Counted from the first letter of the stretch, positions 36,297-45,836 are shown. The stretch is DNA of 64,000 bases from Bacillus sp. EB01 (GCF_000613125.1 NZ_HG964497.1:3665037-3729036), one strand, 5' to 3'. The notes: generated by a model not told the origin, from the sequence alone. Translations and numbers: made by a program.

Positions 36297-38012
36297 TTAT
36301 TGCTCCAGCCACCATTCGTGTGGACGGTTAGAACCGGAAACATCGTATTTAACGCCTTGTACACGCTTGTTAAGGGCTACAACTTCTTCGAGTTCAGCGA
36401 TTGGAAGTGCAGGAAGCTCATCCATGAAGTGTTTTTGCCACTGAACATAAAGGTCTTTACGCTTTTCCTGGTCTGTTCCAACAATTGATACATCTAGAGC
36501 GTCTTCAAGTAACTTGTCGCCTTCTGCACTAGACCAGCGTGGGTAGTTCCAAAGTGCATCTGTTTTCCAAAGGCCGGATGGATCTGGATCCGCACCTGTA
36601 GACCAGCCGCCGAAGAATACTTCCATTTTCTTATCAGACTTTTCAAGCATGTCGTAGTACAGTGTAGCATCAGTCATAGTAAGCTTGGACTTCAAACCAA
36701 CTGCTTCCCAGTACTGAGTCAATGCTTTAGCACGAGCTTCAAAAGTAGGGTTTTGAGTTGCATAGTGCGCGAAGCTTACTTCGAATTTCTTGCCTTTTGG
36801 ATCTTCACGGAATCCGTCTCCATCAACATCTTTCCAGCCAGCATCTTCAAGGATTTGCTTTGCTTTTTCTGGATCAAATGCATATTGCTCAAGCTCGCTG
36901 TTGTCAGCTGCAATCCAGTGGCTTGTAGGGATTGGGCGGTTAACCGGCTTACCTACGCCATAGAAGAATGCTTTAACCCACTCTTCACGGTTGATTGCAT
37001 AGTACATTGCCTGGCGAAGTGCCTTATCAGCATACTTAGGCTCGTTCATAACGTTTTTCTTGCCATCCCAGTTACCAAGTTTAAAGCCAACATAGTAGTA
37101 GGAAAGGCCTGGGTATTTCACAACATTTACTGTATCAAGTGCAGAGACTTGATCGATGATGCTTGGGTGGAACGAAGTCATGTCAAGAGTGCCGTTCTGG
37201 AGTTCCCCGACAGTCAGGGAAGGATCGATAACCTTCATGACAACCTTTTCGATATGAGGCTTGCCTAGGAAATAATCATCAAAGCGCTCAAGCTCGACGG
37301 ACTCGCCTGGTACAACTTTTGTAACTTTGAATGGTCCAAGACCAACTGGCTTAGTACGTACTTGCTCAGACTTCATCATATCTTTTACTGCTACGCCTTC
37401 GAATTCTTTACGGGACATTGCGTATGTCCAGAAGTTCTCAAGGTTGTTTACACGGGCTTTGTCAAAAGTAACTTCCATTTCGTAGTCGTTGATGATTTTG
37501 ATACCGGAAATGGAGTCTGCTTTGCCATCTTTGTATTCAGGAACACCTACTACAGTTTGGACGTTAACATAACGCGGGCCTTCATAGTCCTTGTCAGCAA
37601 GAACTTTGATTGCGAATTCCCAGTCCTGAATCTTTAGTTCTTCACCGTTATGCCATTTTACGCCTTCTTTGATTTTGAACTTGTAGACTTTGTTATCAGA
37701 TGTTTCCCAAGAAGCGATGTGTGGCTGTGGCTTCAGGTTTTCATCAAAGTCGATCAAGTTTTCATCGAAGAAATCAATTACATAAGCATCAGTCTGTGTG
37801 CCATAGAAGTTGATATTGAACTTGCCTTCTGGAGCTGAGTCAAGTGAGTAATTGAGTGTGCCGCCATCTTTCGGCTTAGACTCCTCAGTATCTTTTCCAT
37901 CTCCGCCCTGTGGCTTTTTGTCGTTGTTAGCCTTTTCTCCTCCGCTGCATGCTGCCAAGAACATTGATAAAACAAGGACCAGAGCAGACAGCCATAACCA
38001 ATTCTTCTTCAT
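36297..38012 (-). CDS. appA: Oligopeptide-binding lipoprotein AppA
   Basis: 571 residues from ATG 38012 (GGGGGGAAAGA directly upstream; an in-frame ATG 33 bases earlier has none). Signal peptide MKKNWLWLSALVLVLSMFLA with lipobox LAAC (Cys22). SBP_bac_5 features: WHNGEELKIQDWEFAIKVL, YKFKIKEGVKWHNGEE, LRQAMYYAINREEW. Extracellular peptide receptor for AppBC-DF. The order D-F-A-B-C equals B. subtilis. A structured 120-base intercistronic RNA precedes it. Confidence 0.93.
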   Translation of the reverse strand: MKKNWLWLSALVLVLSMFLAACSGGEKANNDKKPQGGDGKDTEESKPKDGGTLNYSLDSAPEGKFNINFYGTQTDAYVIDFFDENLIDFDENLKPQPHIASWETSDNKVYKFKIKEGVKWHNGEELKIQDWEFAIKVLADKDYEGPRYVNVQTVVGVPEYKDGKADSISGIKIINDYEMEVTFDKARVNNLENFWTYAMSRKEFEGVAVKDMMKSEQVRTKPVGLGPFKVTKVVPGESVELERFDDYFLGKPHIEKVVMKVIDPSLTVGELQNGTLDMTSFHPSIIDQVSALDTVNVVKYPGLSYYYVGFKLGNWDGKKNVMNEPKYADKALRQAMYYAINREEWVKAFFYGVGKPVNRPIPTSHWIAADNSELEQYAFDPEKAKQILEDAGWKDVDGDGFREDPKGKKFEVSFAHYATQNPTFEARAKALTQYWEAVGLKSKLTMTDATLYYDMLEKSDKKMEVFFGGWSTGADPDPSGLWKTDALWNYPRWSSAEGDKLLEDALDVSIVGTDQEKRKDLYVQWQKHFMDELPALPIAELEEVVALNKRVQGVKYDVSGSNRPHEWWLEQ

Positions 38013-38039
38013 TTCTTTCCCCCCAGTTAAGTATTTGCA

Positions 38040-38158
38040 CTGCAAGCGCCCGGGATATGTATAGTTGGGCGCATTTAAAACGCGGCTTAGCCGTGTTTTA
38101 TAAAATTTGTAAAGCTCGATAGCAGTTAAGCTGCAAATCGGGCGCTTGCGCCATTCTC
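38040..38158 (-). other. Structured intercistronic region between appF and appA
   Basis: Read on the minus strand, GCAAGCGCCCG near the appF stop pairs with CGGGCGCTTGC just before the appA ribosome site (11-bp closing stem). Inside are GCAG-CTTAA-CTGC and AAAACACGGC-TAA-GCCGCGTTTT hairpins, the latter with one mismatch. Together they make a multi-branched fold. It may set the high AppA level (RNA processing, stability) or be a cis-regulatory element. Confidence 0.6.
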
Positions 38159-38162
38159 CTAT

Positions 38163-39176
38163 CTAGTACAGGTGGCAAGCCACTCGGTGCGCTGGCTTCA
38201 CCTCCTTTAATTCCGGTTTTGTAACGGAACATTGCTCCATTGCCATCGGACAGCGCGGGTGGAACGGGCATCCGGTTGGAGGATTCAATGGGCTTGGCAC
38301 ATCGCCTTTCAGGATAATCCGATCCTTTTTCTTCCTTGGGTCAGGACTTGGGATTGCGGATATTAATGCCTGGGTATATGGATGAAGCGGCTCGGCATAC
38401 AAGCTGTCCTTGTCCGCAATTTCAACCATGTTCCCCAGGTACATAACCCCGATACGGTCGCTCATATGCTTGACGACACTTAAATCATGGGCGATGAACA
38501 GGAAAGTAAGATCAAATTCCTCCTGCAGGTCTTTCAGCAAGTTCAGGACCTGGGATTGAACGGATACATCAAGAGCTGACACTGGCTCATCGGCGATAAT
38601 AAGTTTAGGGCGGAGAGCCAGGGCCCTCGCAATCCCGATTCTTTGCCTTTGGCCGCCTGAAAATTCGTGAGCGTACTTGTAATACGCATCTTCCGGAAGG
38701 CCAACCTTTCCAAGAAGGTCCATGACCTCTCTTTTCAGCTCTTCCTTCGGTTTTTTCGTAAAGTTATAGATTGGTTCGGCGATAATGTCACCTACCATTT
38801 GCATCGGGTTTAGAGATGCATAGGGGTCCTGGAAGACCATTTGCAAATCTTTGCGGATTTCGCGAAGTGATTTTCCAGTAACATTTGTAATATCCTTTCC
38901 CTCAAAAAGGATTTTTCCATCCGTAGGCTTTAAGAGCCTGAGGATGGTGCGGCCAGCTGTGGATTTCCCGCAACCGGATTCGCCAACGAGTCCGAGGGTT
39001 TCACCTTTTTTAATTTCAAAGGATATATCGTCGACTGCCTTTACGTTACCAACAGTCCTTCTGAAAAATCCGCCCTTGACAGGATAGTAGGTTTTGAGAT
39101 TCTTAATTTCGAGCAAATTTTCCCCGCTGGGAGACCTATGTATTCGGTTTACATCCGCAGTCAATGTACCGCTCAT
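38163..39176 (-). CDS. appF: Peptide ABC transporter ATP-binding protein AppF
   Basis: 337 residues. Walker [10 protein letters not shown] (about 70), FQDPYASLNPMQMVGD, signature FSGGQRQRIGIARALALRP, Walker B LIIADEPVSALDV, switch LFIAHDLSVVKH. The C-terminal Cys-rich end is present: PTGCPFHPRCPMAMEQCSV then ACHLY, the pattern that binds an Fe-S cluster or metal in several Opp/Dpp ATPases. Overlaps the appD stop (ATGA). Confidence 0.93.
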   Translation of the reverse strand: MSGTLTADVNRIHRSPSGENLLEIKNLKTYYPVKGGFFRRTVGNVKAVDDISFEIKKGETLGLVGESGCGKSTAGRTILRLLKPTDGKILFEGKDITNVTGKSLREIRKDLQMVFQDPYASLNPMQMVGDIIAEPIYNFTKKPKEELKREVMDLLGKVGLPEDAYYKYAHEFSGGQRQRIGIARALALRPKLIIADEPVSALDVSVQSQVLNLLKDLQEEFDLTFLFIAHDLSVVKHMSDRIGVMYLGNMVEIADKDSLYAEPLHPYTQALISAIPSPDPRKKKDRIILKGDVPSPLNPPTGCPFHPRCPMAMEQCSVTKPELKEVKPAHRVACHLY

Positions 39177-40201
39177 CGGTTAGCCACTCCTTCCTTGGGT
39201 CTTGATGTTTCGAAGAGCAGGCAGGCAACATCATGCCCGCCGCCGGTATCGGCAAGTTTTGGAGTGACTGTTTGGCACTCCGGCATCGCCATCGGGCAGC
39301 GGTTTGCAAATCGGCAGCCATTTTTCTTCATGTTAGTCAGTGAAGGGACGATACCGCTTATTGTGCTTAATCGTTCAGATTCATCTTCCATCTTCGGAAT
39401 AGCTCCGAGAAGAAGTGTGGTGTATGGATGTTGTGGGTTATAAAAAAGCGTTTCCACATCAGTACGCTCCACTATCCTTCCGGCATACATGACGATTACT
39501 TCGTCACACATTTCAGCAACGACACCAAGGTCATGTGTAATCAGGATGACCGACATATCATTTACTTCCTGAATTTCCTTAAGCAGTTCAAGAATTTGTG
39601 CCTGGACCGTAACGTCTAGGGCTGTGGTAGGCTCATCAGCAATCAAAAGCTTAGGCTGGCAGGCAATTGCCATCGCTATCATGACGCGCTGTCTCATACC
39701 GCCAGACAACTGGTGAGGATATTCATCCACAATTTTCTCTGGACGGGAAATGCCTACACTTTTTAAAAGTGCAATAGATTTAAGGCGAGCTTCTTTTTTA
39801 TCAATTTTTTGATGATTAAAAAGAACTTCCTGAATTTGATAACCAATTGTAAAAACGGGATTAAGAGAAGTCATTGGCTCCTGGAAGATCATCGAGATAT
39901 CTTTTCCGCGGATTTTGTTCACTTCATTCTCGTTCAGCTTTTCTATGTTGATGCCATCAAAAATGATTTCTCCGGCATTTATCTTACCGATTCCCTTTGG
40001 AAGAAGCTTCATAATCGAAAGGCTCATAACGGATTTACCGCAGCCCGACTCACCTACTACTCCGACAATCTGCCGGGGCTTGACCTTAAAGGACACACCA
40101 TCAACCGCATTATAAAATGTACCATCGATATCGAAGGCTGTTTCCAAATTCTTTACTTCCAGTAATGGTGCTCCACCTTGTTGGGAAATTTTCGCGCTCA
40201 T
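39173..40201 (-). CDS. appD: Peptide ABC transporter ATP-binding protein AppD
   Basis: 342 residues. Walker [11 protein letters not shown]-loop [13 protein letters not shown], signature [16 protein letters not shown], Walker [14 protein letters not shown], switch [13 protein letters not shown]. The C-terminal Cys motif [17 protein letters not shown] lies near 310-330. First gene of the app operon, GAGGGTG before the ATG, with a sigma-A-like promoter 54 bases upstream. Confidence 0.93.
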   Translation of the reverse strand: MSAKISQQGGAPLLEVKNLETAFDIDGTFYNAVDGVSFKVKPRQIVGVVGESGCGKSVMSLSIMKLLPKGIGKINAGEIIFDGINIEKLNENEVNKIRGKDISMIFQEPMTSLNPVFTIGYQIQEVLFNHQKIDKKEARLKSIALLKSVGISRPEKIVDEYPHQLSGGMRQRVMIAMAIACQPKLLIADEPTTALDVTVQAQILELLKEIQEVNDMSVILITHDLGVVAEMCDEVIVMYAGRIVERTDVETLFYNPQHPYTTLLLGAIPKMEDESERLSTISGIVPSLTNMKKNGCRFANRCPMAMPECQTVTPKLADTGGGHDVACLLFETSRPKEGVANR

Positions 40202-40254
40202 ACGACACCCTCTTACTTTTCAATTATTCTGCCAATTCACTATATTTAAATAAA

Positions 40255-40283
40255 ATACTATTACAAAATTGTTACAATTGCAA
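40255..40283 (-). promoter_or_regulatory. Probable sigma-A promoter of the app operon
   Basis: Minus-strand TTGCAA, 17-base spacer, TAGTAT. Each box has two deviations from consensus; the position upstream of appD is suitable. Confidence 0.5.
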
Positions 40284-40358
40284 GATTTTTTTAAATTTTC
40301 CTATTTACCCCTTGGAAATTGTTTACACCGTTGGCAGGAGTGGGATTACTCCCTTTTT

Positions 40359-41144
40359 TTAGCTTTTAATATTATTTAAAAAAAGATTTTTTTTAATTTT
40401 CAATGAACTTTTTACGTCAAATTTACATTTGTGATAATAGTTTTGGACCAGCCAAAATCCAATTGAGTAGCCGGCAAGGGCAGGAATTCTTCCCCCGCCG
40501 AATAGAAGTTTATCATGTGTTCTTTTTGTTTTTTTGACTTCAAGATTATCCCGAAAAAATTCTTTCCACAAAGACTCCAGTGTTTTTTCCGGATATTTAT
40601 GGCACCATTCAGCAATAAATTCCTTGCCACATTCCGCTAAAACTGTATATTCAGCGAGCCCTTCCATCACCATCGATTCAAGAAGTGTATTTTCTTCAAT
40701 CTCCTCTTCTGTTCGATTCATCCTGCAAACATGATGATACTCATGAACAAAAAGTGCCCTTAATTCTTTTTTCCCAATATCAGACGGCAGGAATAGGAAA
40801 AGCTTATCCTTGTATGCAACTCCGGACTTCCGGAGGGTGTCTTTTTTGAAGAGTGAATTGCTTCTAGCAATCGGAAAAATGAAAACGGGGATATCTGGAC
40901 CATTCCATTCTTCCTTATAGGTATTTATCAACTCCCTTGTCCACTCCCAGATCTCTTTTCTTTCGATTAGCCTGGAAAGATCACGCTTGATGCCGGTATT
41001 TCTACCAAACATGCCAAAATAGGCTAGTTCCCTATAAATCCTTTCACGCTCCACACCCGGAAAATAGCCTTGAAGCTTGGTTAAGATTTTACTGAGGTCA
41101 TTCCCGTTTTCTTCATGCCACTCATTTGTATTGATTACTCCCAT
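40359..41144 (-). CDS. yjaZ: DUF2268 putative zinc metalloprotease (YjaZ)
   Basis: 261 residues. HEYHH at 134-138 (LFVHEYHHVCRMN) is a gluzincin-type HExxH, and MVMEGLAEYTVLAE (about 164-177) supplies a likely third ligand, as in DUF2268 proteins. No signal peptide, so cytosolic. Same place as B. subtilis yjaZ, between fabF and the app operon. Substrate unknown. Confidence 0.87.
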   Translation of the reverse strand: MGVINTNEWHEENGNDLSKILTKLQGYFPGVERERIYRELAYFGMFGRNTGIKRDLSRLIERKEIWEWTRELINTYKEEWNGPDIPVFIFPIARSNSLFKKDTLRKSGVAYKDKLFLFLPSDIGKKELRALFVHEYHHVCRMNRTEEEIEENTLLESMVMEGLAEYTVLAECGKEFIAEWCHKYPEKTLESLWKEFFRDNLEVKKTKRTHDKLLFGGGRIPALAGYSIGFWLVQNYYHKCKFDVKSSLKIKKNLFLNNIKS

Positions 41145-41276
41145 CTTTGTTCCTCCACTGTGTTTTTTAACAGTGTATGGCCATTATACGGTTCCTGCCC
41201 CTTTGCCTTTGATTCATATTTATTGGACACTCGGGAAAACTAGTTCAACTAGGGCACTTTCAAAAGTGGTGATTGA

Positions 41277-41741
41277 ATGAAACTAGCTATATTCATTTCT
41301 ATTCTGAATGTACTTTTAATTTATACCTTTGCAGTCAAAAGAAGACTTCATATTCTTGAAATGATGGTTATTTGGATGATTGTCTGGTTGATTACTCATT
41401 CCATTTCATCTATTTTGACAGTGAATGTTGAGCGCTTGGCCATTTCAAGAAATGTTCAAGAATTTAGCATTCATTTTCTAAAGCGGTTTTTGCTGTATCC
41501 TTTAGTAATCATTCATTTTATTGATTTTTCATTACGTTTTAAATCAATTGCTGCCAAAATTGCGATAGCACTTGTGAATGTGTTCGTAATGACTCTCCTT
41601 GTGTACCTTTTTATTGAAATAGGAGTTCTTTATTCAAAGGGGTATAAGTGGGGGTATTCAATACTGGAATGGATATTCACGATTGGATTGACAATTGGTG
41701 TTTGGTATTTGTATAGAAAGAAATATATGCGGGGGTTGTAA
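41277..41741 (+). CDS. Multi-pass membrane protein, unknown (first of a pair)
   Basis: 154 residues, four to five hydrophobic helices (about 3-20, 28-47, 69-86, 90-115, 127-146) and a basic end (YRKKYMRGL). No motif recognised; it may belong to the poorly described CBO0543-type membrane proteins of bacilli, but this is a guess. Two bases separate it from the next membrane gene, so they are a pair. Weak ribosome site (GTGGTGA). Confidence 0.6.
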   Translation: MKLAIFISILNVLLIYTFAVKRRLHILEMMVIWMIVWLITHSISSILTVNVERLAISRNVQEFSIHFLKRFLLYPLVIIHFIDFSLRFKSIAAKIAIALVNVFVMTLLVYLFIEIGVLYSKGYKWGYSILEWIFTIGLTIGVWYLYRKKYMRGL

Positions 41742-41742
41742 G

Positions 41743-42264
41743 ATGTTATTGTACCCACCGGAACACTTTGATAAGAATGAATGGTTCATCCTTTTCGCCA
41801 TTGGCTTTAATATTGCCATTTTTGCAGGACTTCCGAAGCGGCTTCCTTATGCTTCAATCCCGCTAATTGTACTGATCAGTATTTCTTTCCCGAAATTATT
41901 CGATCATACGATTGCGGTAGCCCCGTACAATTTTTACAACATTAATGACAGCGTCCATTTTGAATACTTCGATCTTCTTCTTTATGGGGTATATCCTGCA
42001 TTTGGATATCTCTTTATTTACATTTATGATTTCTATAAACCCAGGGGCTATGGGCTAATTCTTTATTTACTCGCCTGGTCCCTTACAGGATCGGCACTTG
42101 AATTTCTGCTTACAAAATTAGGGGTATTCACCTATATCCACTGGAATACGGTGTATTCGCTTGCCGTCTATTTAGGGGTGCTGCCCTTTACACTGCTTTT
42201 CTATCTTTATGTTGAGAAAACCTTGAAAACCAGGAAAGGCAGTACGAGTGCCAAAAGTGATTAA
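41743..42264 (+). CDS. Multi-pass membrane protein, unknown (second of a pair)
   Basis: 173 residues from ATG 41743 (GGGGG 9 bases upstream, within the end of the previous gene). Five to six helices: about 13-30, 35-52, 76-96, 103-122, 130-150. The N-terminus MLLYPPEHFDKNEWFILFAI is polar, then hydrophobic. A basic tail (KTLKTRKGSTSAKSD) ends it. Family not recognised; the pairing with the upstream gene suggests a shared complex or function. Confidence 0.65.
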   Translation: MLLYPPEHFDKNEWFILFAIGFNIAIFAGLPKRLPYASIPLIVLISISFPKLFDHTIAVAPYNFYNINDSVHFEYFDLLLYGVYPAFGYLFIYIYDFYKPRGYGLILYLLAWSLTGSALEFLLTKLGVFTYIHWNTVYSLAVYLGVLPFTLLFYLYVEKTLKTRKGSTSAKSD

Positions 42265-42316
42265 TCTATATAAGTTAAACTAAAAAATTTTAGAAGCTTA
42301 GGCGTTTTATTGATTG

Positions 42317-42687
42317 AAGCGGAAGGCACGAAGACTCGTTCGAAAATGCAAAAGACGCATTTTCTCCTGCGATGTCTTTTCGCTGAAGGTTATTCAACGT
42401 CCTAGCGGGAGAAAAGGTCAGTGGGAGACCCCCGCAGGAGCAAAACGACGAGGAGAATGAAATGCGTTAGCGCCTTGGTCAGCCCCGACAAGCGCTCCTC
42501 GAAAATGCAAACTACGCATTTTCTTCGAGCGATGCTTAAGCTTCCGAAGCATACTCTTGTGGGGGGCCTGAAGGAGAAGTCGTTTTTTGACTTCACCTGA
42601 AGGACTGAAGCGACCTCGAGGGGCTAGGCGCTGAAGCTGAACTAGCTCCCAGGCCACCCGTGGAAAGCGAAGTACCTGTAGCGAAAT
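42317..42687 (+). repeat. Dispersed modular repeat, family B, interrupted by a 189-base family A insertion
   Basis: The outer family B parts are 42317-42455 (AGCGGAAGGCACGAAGACTCG ... GACGAGGAG) and 42645-42687 (GCTCCCAGGCCACCCGTGG ... TAGCGAAAT). Between them, 42456-42644, is a family A element. That element in turn contains the hairpin module GAAAATGC-AAACTAC-GCATTTTC (42501-42523) in its GGCGCT/GAGCT-type slot region: three levels of nesting. It fills the 540-base gap between the membrane pair and fabF. Confidence 0.85.
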
Positions 42688-42732
42688 TACAGAAAAACTT
42701 AAGTTTAAGCTATATATATACGTTTAAATATA

Positions 42733-42786
42733 AAAAACCCTGTAGAATAGACACCTTTTTCAGGTTTCTACCCCACAGGGTTTATC
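42733..42786 (-). terminator. Terminator of fabH-fabF
   Basis: Minus-strand AAACCCTGTGGGGTAGAAACC...GGT(N)TCTA(N)TCTACAGGGTT followed by six T residues: a long stem with small internal loops. Confidence 0.85.
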
Positions 42787-42802
42787 TTATTAAAGCCTTT
42801 TG

Positions 42803-44041
42803 TTACTCATATTTTTTAAAAGCAAGTGTTGCATTATGACCGCCAAATCCAAGTGAATTGCTGATTGCCGCCTTGATTTCCTTTGTCCTGGCTTCATTCG
42901 GGACATAATCAAGATCGCATTCCGGGTCAGGCGTTTCGTAATTGATGGTCGGAGGAAGCACTGAATCCCTCATTGCAAGAACTGTAAAGATAGCCTCAAC
43001 ACCGCCAGCGGCACCTAAAAGATGTCCTGTCATCGACTTTGTCGAGCTGACAGCCAGATTATATGCATGTGGTCCAAACACTTCTTTGATTGCCAATGAT
43101 TCGTATTTATCGTTATACTCAGTGCTAGTTCCATGAGCATTTATATAATCAATTTCTTCAGGCTTCAAGCCGGCATCTTCAATAGCCATCTTCATTGCCC
43201 GCACGCCGCCTTCTCCACCAGGAGCAGGGGCCGTAATATGATACGCATCCCCGGTTGCACCGTACCCGACGATTTCGGCATAAATTTTTGCTCCTCGCGC
43301 CTTTGCATGCTCTAGCTCCTCAAGTACGAGGATGCCTGCTCCTTCTCCCATTACAAAGCCATCCCTGTTTTTATCAAACGGACGGCTAGCAGTTCCTGGA
43401 TCCGGATTAGTTGATAATGCTGTGTTTGCACAGAAACCAGCAACAGCCATTTTTGTGATTGGAGCTTCTGTTCCCCCGGTAATCATGGCATCTGCATCGC
43501 CGCGCTGGATGACCTTAAACGCATCGCCAATCGAGTTCGTCCCGGTTGCACACGCTGTTACCGTACAGGAGTTAAAGCCTTTTGCACCAAGCATAATGGA
43601 TACTTGGCCTGCAGCCATGTCAGGAATCATCATTGGTACGAAAAACGGGCTGACCCTCTTATAACCCCGGTTCTGAAAGATTTCGAACTGTGTTTCAAAA
43701 GTCTCCATTCCACCTATACCGGAGCCTATCCAAACGCCAATTCGATGTGCGTTTTCATCCACAATCGACAGTCCGGAATCTACAACTGCCATTTTCGAGG
43801 CTGCAATGGCATATTGTGTGAAACGATCCATTTTCCTTGCTTCTTTTTTCTCCATGTAGCTTTCCGGATTGAAATCATTAATCTGTGCGGCAACCTTGGC
43901 TGGATATTCATCTGCGTTCACCCTTGTAAGAGGCCCAACACCGGATTTACCGGCAACAATATTCTTCCATGTGGTTTCCGCATCGAGGCCAAGCGGCGTC
44001 ACTGCGCCAATACCTGTTACAACTACCCTACGATTTGCCAT
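42803..44041 (-). CDS. fabF: Beta-ketoacyl-[acyl-carrier-protein] synthase II, FabF
   Basis: 412 residues. Catalytic triad visible: Cys164 ([12 protein letters not shown]), His303 ([11 protein letters not shown]) and His340 ([11 protein letters not shown]). Elongates acyl-ACP with malonyl-ACP; required for temperature control of acyl chains in bacilli. AAAGGAG is 11 bases before the ATG. Downstream of fabH (110-base gap) in one unit controlled by the FapR site. Confidence 0.97.
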   Translation of the reverse strand: MANRRVVVTGIGAVTPLGLDAETTWKNIVAGKSGVGPLTRVNADEYPAKVAAQINDFNPESYMEKKEARKMDRFTQYAIAASKMAVVDSGLSIVDENAHRIGVWIGSGIGGMETFETQFEIFQNRGYKRVSPFFVPMMIPDMAAGQVSIMLGAKGFNSCTVTACATGTNSIGDAFKVIQRGDADAMITGGTEAPITKMAVAGFCANTALSTNPDPGTASRPFDKNRDGFVMGEGAGILVLEELEHAKARGAKIYAEIVGYGATGDAYHITAPAPGGEGGVRAMKMAIEDAGLKPEEIDYINAHGTSTEYNDKYESLAIKEVFGPHAYNLAVSSTKSMTGHLLGAAGGVEAIFTVLAMRDSVLPPTINYETPDPECDLDYVPNEARTKEIKAAISNSLGFGGHNATLAFKKYE

Positions 44042-44151
44042 TCAAGAGACAACTCCTTTACAGTGGTTTCTTCTTAAAAGGGCAAGCTGCCCTAATTATT
44101 TGATTTGAATCTAAATCCTTGGAAAAATACCTCTACACTATTGTAAAGGTT

Positions 44152-45084
44152 TTATTTTCCCCATCTTATCGCGATTGCACCCCAGGTGAGGCCTCCGCCA
44201 AATCCGACCATAACTACGATATCATCATCCTTGATCTTGCCTGCCGCAATGTCATCTACAATCGAGATGGGAATCGATGCTGCAGATGTATTCCCGTATT
44301 TATTAATTGTATAGGACACTTTTTCAACTGGCAATTCAAGCCGCTGGCGTGCTGCCTCAATAATCCGGATATTTGCCTGATGAGGGACAAGATAGTCGAC
44401 ATCTTCCTTCGTCAACCCTGCTTTTTTCACGACATTCAGACTGCTCTCGCCCATTTGGCGAACAGCAAATTTGAATACTTCCCGGCCATTCATAATGATG
44501 TTTTCTTCCTGATAAAGGTGTTTCCCACCGGTACCGTCTGCTCCCAATTCAAAGGACAGGATTCCTCTGTCCCCGCTTACCGGTCCAAGCACAACAGCCC
44601 CAGCTCCATCACCAAAGAGGACGGCTGTATTGCGGTCTTCCCAATCAACAATTTTTGAAAGCTTTTCTACGCCAACTACTAATACGTGCTTATAGACACC
44701 TGTTTCAATAAATTGCTTTCCTGTAATGATGCCGTACATGAATCCCGCACAAGCAGCGCTAACATCCATGGCAGCAGCTTTCTTTGCGCCAAGCTTTTCC
44801 TGGAGCATGCAAGCTACTGAAGGGAACGGCCTGTCAGGTGTCACCGTTGCGACCAGGATCATATCAATCTCCTCCGCCGTTACTCCTGCCGTCTCCAACG
44901 CCTGAAGCGCCGCTTGATAAGCCATGTCCGAAGTATTGATTGAGGCATCGGCAATCCGCCTTTCCTCAATTCCTGTCCGGGTACGGATCCACTCGTCCGA
45001 TGTGTCCATCCTTTTCTCAAGGTCAAAGTTTGTAACAACTGTTTCGGGAACATATTTACCTATTCCAATAATGCCAGCTCGCAT
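44152..45084 (-). CDS. fabH: Beta-ketoacyl-[acyl-carrier-protein] synthase III, FabH
   Basis: 310 residues from ATG 45084 (AAGGAGTTGGCC upstream; an ATG 33 bases earlier lacks a site). Triad Cys112 ([12 protein letters not shown]), His235 (LVPHQANIR) and Asn265 ([11 protein letters not shown]). Starts fatty acid synthesis by condensing an acyl-CoA (branched primers in bacilli) with malonyl-ACP. Corresponds to B. subtilis fabHA by its place next to fabF. A FapR operator lies about 50 bases upstream. Confidence 0.96.
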   Translation of the reverse strand: MRAGIIGIGKYVPETVVTNFDLEKRMDTSDEWIRTRTGIEERRIADASINTSDMAYQAALQALETAGVTAEEIDMILVATVTPDRPFPSVACMLQEKLGAKKAAAMDVSAACAGFMYGIITGKQFIETGVYKHVLVVGVEKLSKIVDWEDRNTAVLFGDGAGAVVLGPVSGDRGILSFELGADGTGGKHLYQEENIIMNGREVFKFAVRQMGESSLNVVKKAGLTKEDVDYLVPHQANIRIIEAARQRLELPVEKVSYTINKYGNTSAASIPISIVDDIAAGKIKDDDIVVMVGFGGGLTWGAIAIRWGK

Positions 45085-45132
45085 GGCGGCCAACTCCTTA
45101 TTATAAAAATTATCCATATACTATTATCAATT

Positions 45133-45152
45133 ATTATGACTTGGTACTAATT
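45133..45152. promoter_or_regulatory. FapR operator upstream of fabH-fabF
   Basis: ATTATGACTTGGTACTAATT: the right half TACTAAT is exact and the left half ATTATGA differs from ATTAGTA at two positions. Same spacing as the fabI site. Confidence 0.82.
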
Positions 45153-45327
45153 TTATCAATTCAAATTGATATTGGCAATAGGCAAAGTGAAGCTTAGATT
45201 TATCTTCCTCTAACACATATAGGCAGATTAACGTGTAAATCCTATGTTTCTCCGCATTTGTCCATCCACTTACTCCACTGCAACATATTATTAATATGGA
45301 GAGAGCTGTTTTGAAAGGAGGTCTAAA

Positions 45328-45576
45328 ATGGATGAGAAACTGACGGAAAAGGAAGATCGCTTTTCAAAAATGATGTTCGGAGCGAGAAGAAACCCCGAAC
45401 CTGAAAAAGGACAGGAGAATCCTCTTTTCGAGATCCTTAATGGTACTCACAGCAAAAATTCAATTGATTACGCCCTTCTTTTAGATGTTATCGATAAGCT
45501 GGCTGATTCAGCTGAAAAACTAAAACCTGTTATATCTAAAGTCTACCCTCAGATCCAGCAAATCTGGAAGAGCTAA
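45328..45576 (+). CDS. Small soluble protein upstream of fabH (82 aa), unknown
   Basis: 82 residues behind GAAAGGAGG. Charged and helical: MDEKLTEKEDRFSKMMFGAR, a Pro/Glu-rich turn, then YALLLDVIDKLADSAEKLKP. No membrane segment. B. subtilis has comZ and yjzB in this interval; this protein does not look like ComZ and I cannot confirm YjzB. The strong ribosome site supports it as real. Confidence 0.7.
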   Translation: MDEKLTEKEDRFSKMMFGARRNPEPEKGQENPLFEILNGTHSKNSIDYALLLDVIDKLADSAEKLKPVISKVYPQIQQIWKS

Positions 45577-45778
45577 AGCGGAAGCTCCTTCGTGACAAGC
45601 AAAGAACGGCTCGCGACAGGCCAAACTCGCCTGTCTCTGCGATGATTATTCACAGATGCTTCCATCTCTGTCCCTGCGATGCTCATTCACGGAAGCTTTC
45701 CTTTGTGTCTCTGCGATGGATTATTCACAGATGCTTCCCTTGCAATATTATTCCCGAATGCTTTCCTTGTGGAGCTGG
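45577..45778 (+). repeat. Tandem cluster of hairpin-plus-GCGATG units (family D)
   Basis: Follows directly on the previous stop codon. The hairpin GACAGGC-CAAACTC-GCCTGTC (45615-45635) is followed by TCTGCGATGATTATTCACAGATGCTTCC. The second part then recurs three more times in degenerate form (CCCTGCGATGCTCATTCACGGAAGC, TCTGCGATGGATTATTCACAG, ATTATTCCCGAATGC), ending CCTTGTGGAGCTGGAC like family A. Confidence 0.75.
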
Positions 45779-45789
45779 ACCAAAATAAA

Positions 45790-45816
45790 TAGCTGCCTGT
45801 TCCCAGGCAGCTTTCT
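45790..45816. terminator. Terminator hairpin near yjaV end
   Basis: AGCTGCCTG-TTC-CCAGGCAGCT, 9-bp stem, with TTTCTTCTT on the + strand. Between convergent genes; mainly suits + strand transcripts. Confidence 0.7.
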
Positions 45817-45836
45817 TCTTCCATAATTTATAGACG

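Noticed and set aside
42418-42657. 79-codon minus-strand frame in the nested repeat
   Set aside because: Entirely within repeat modules, no ribosome site, not kept in other copies.
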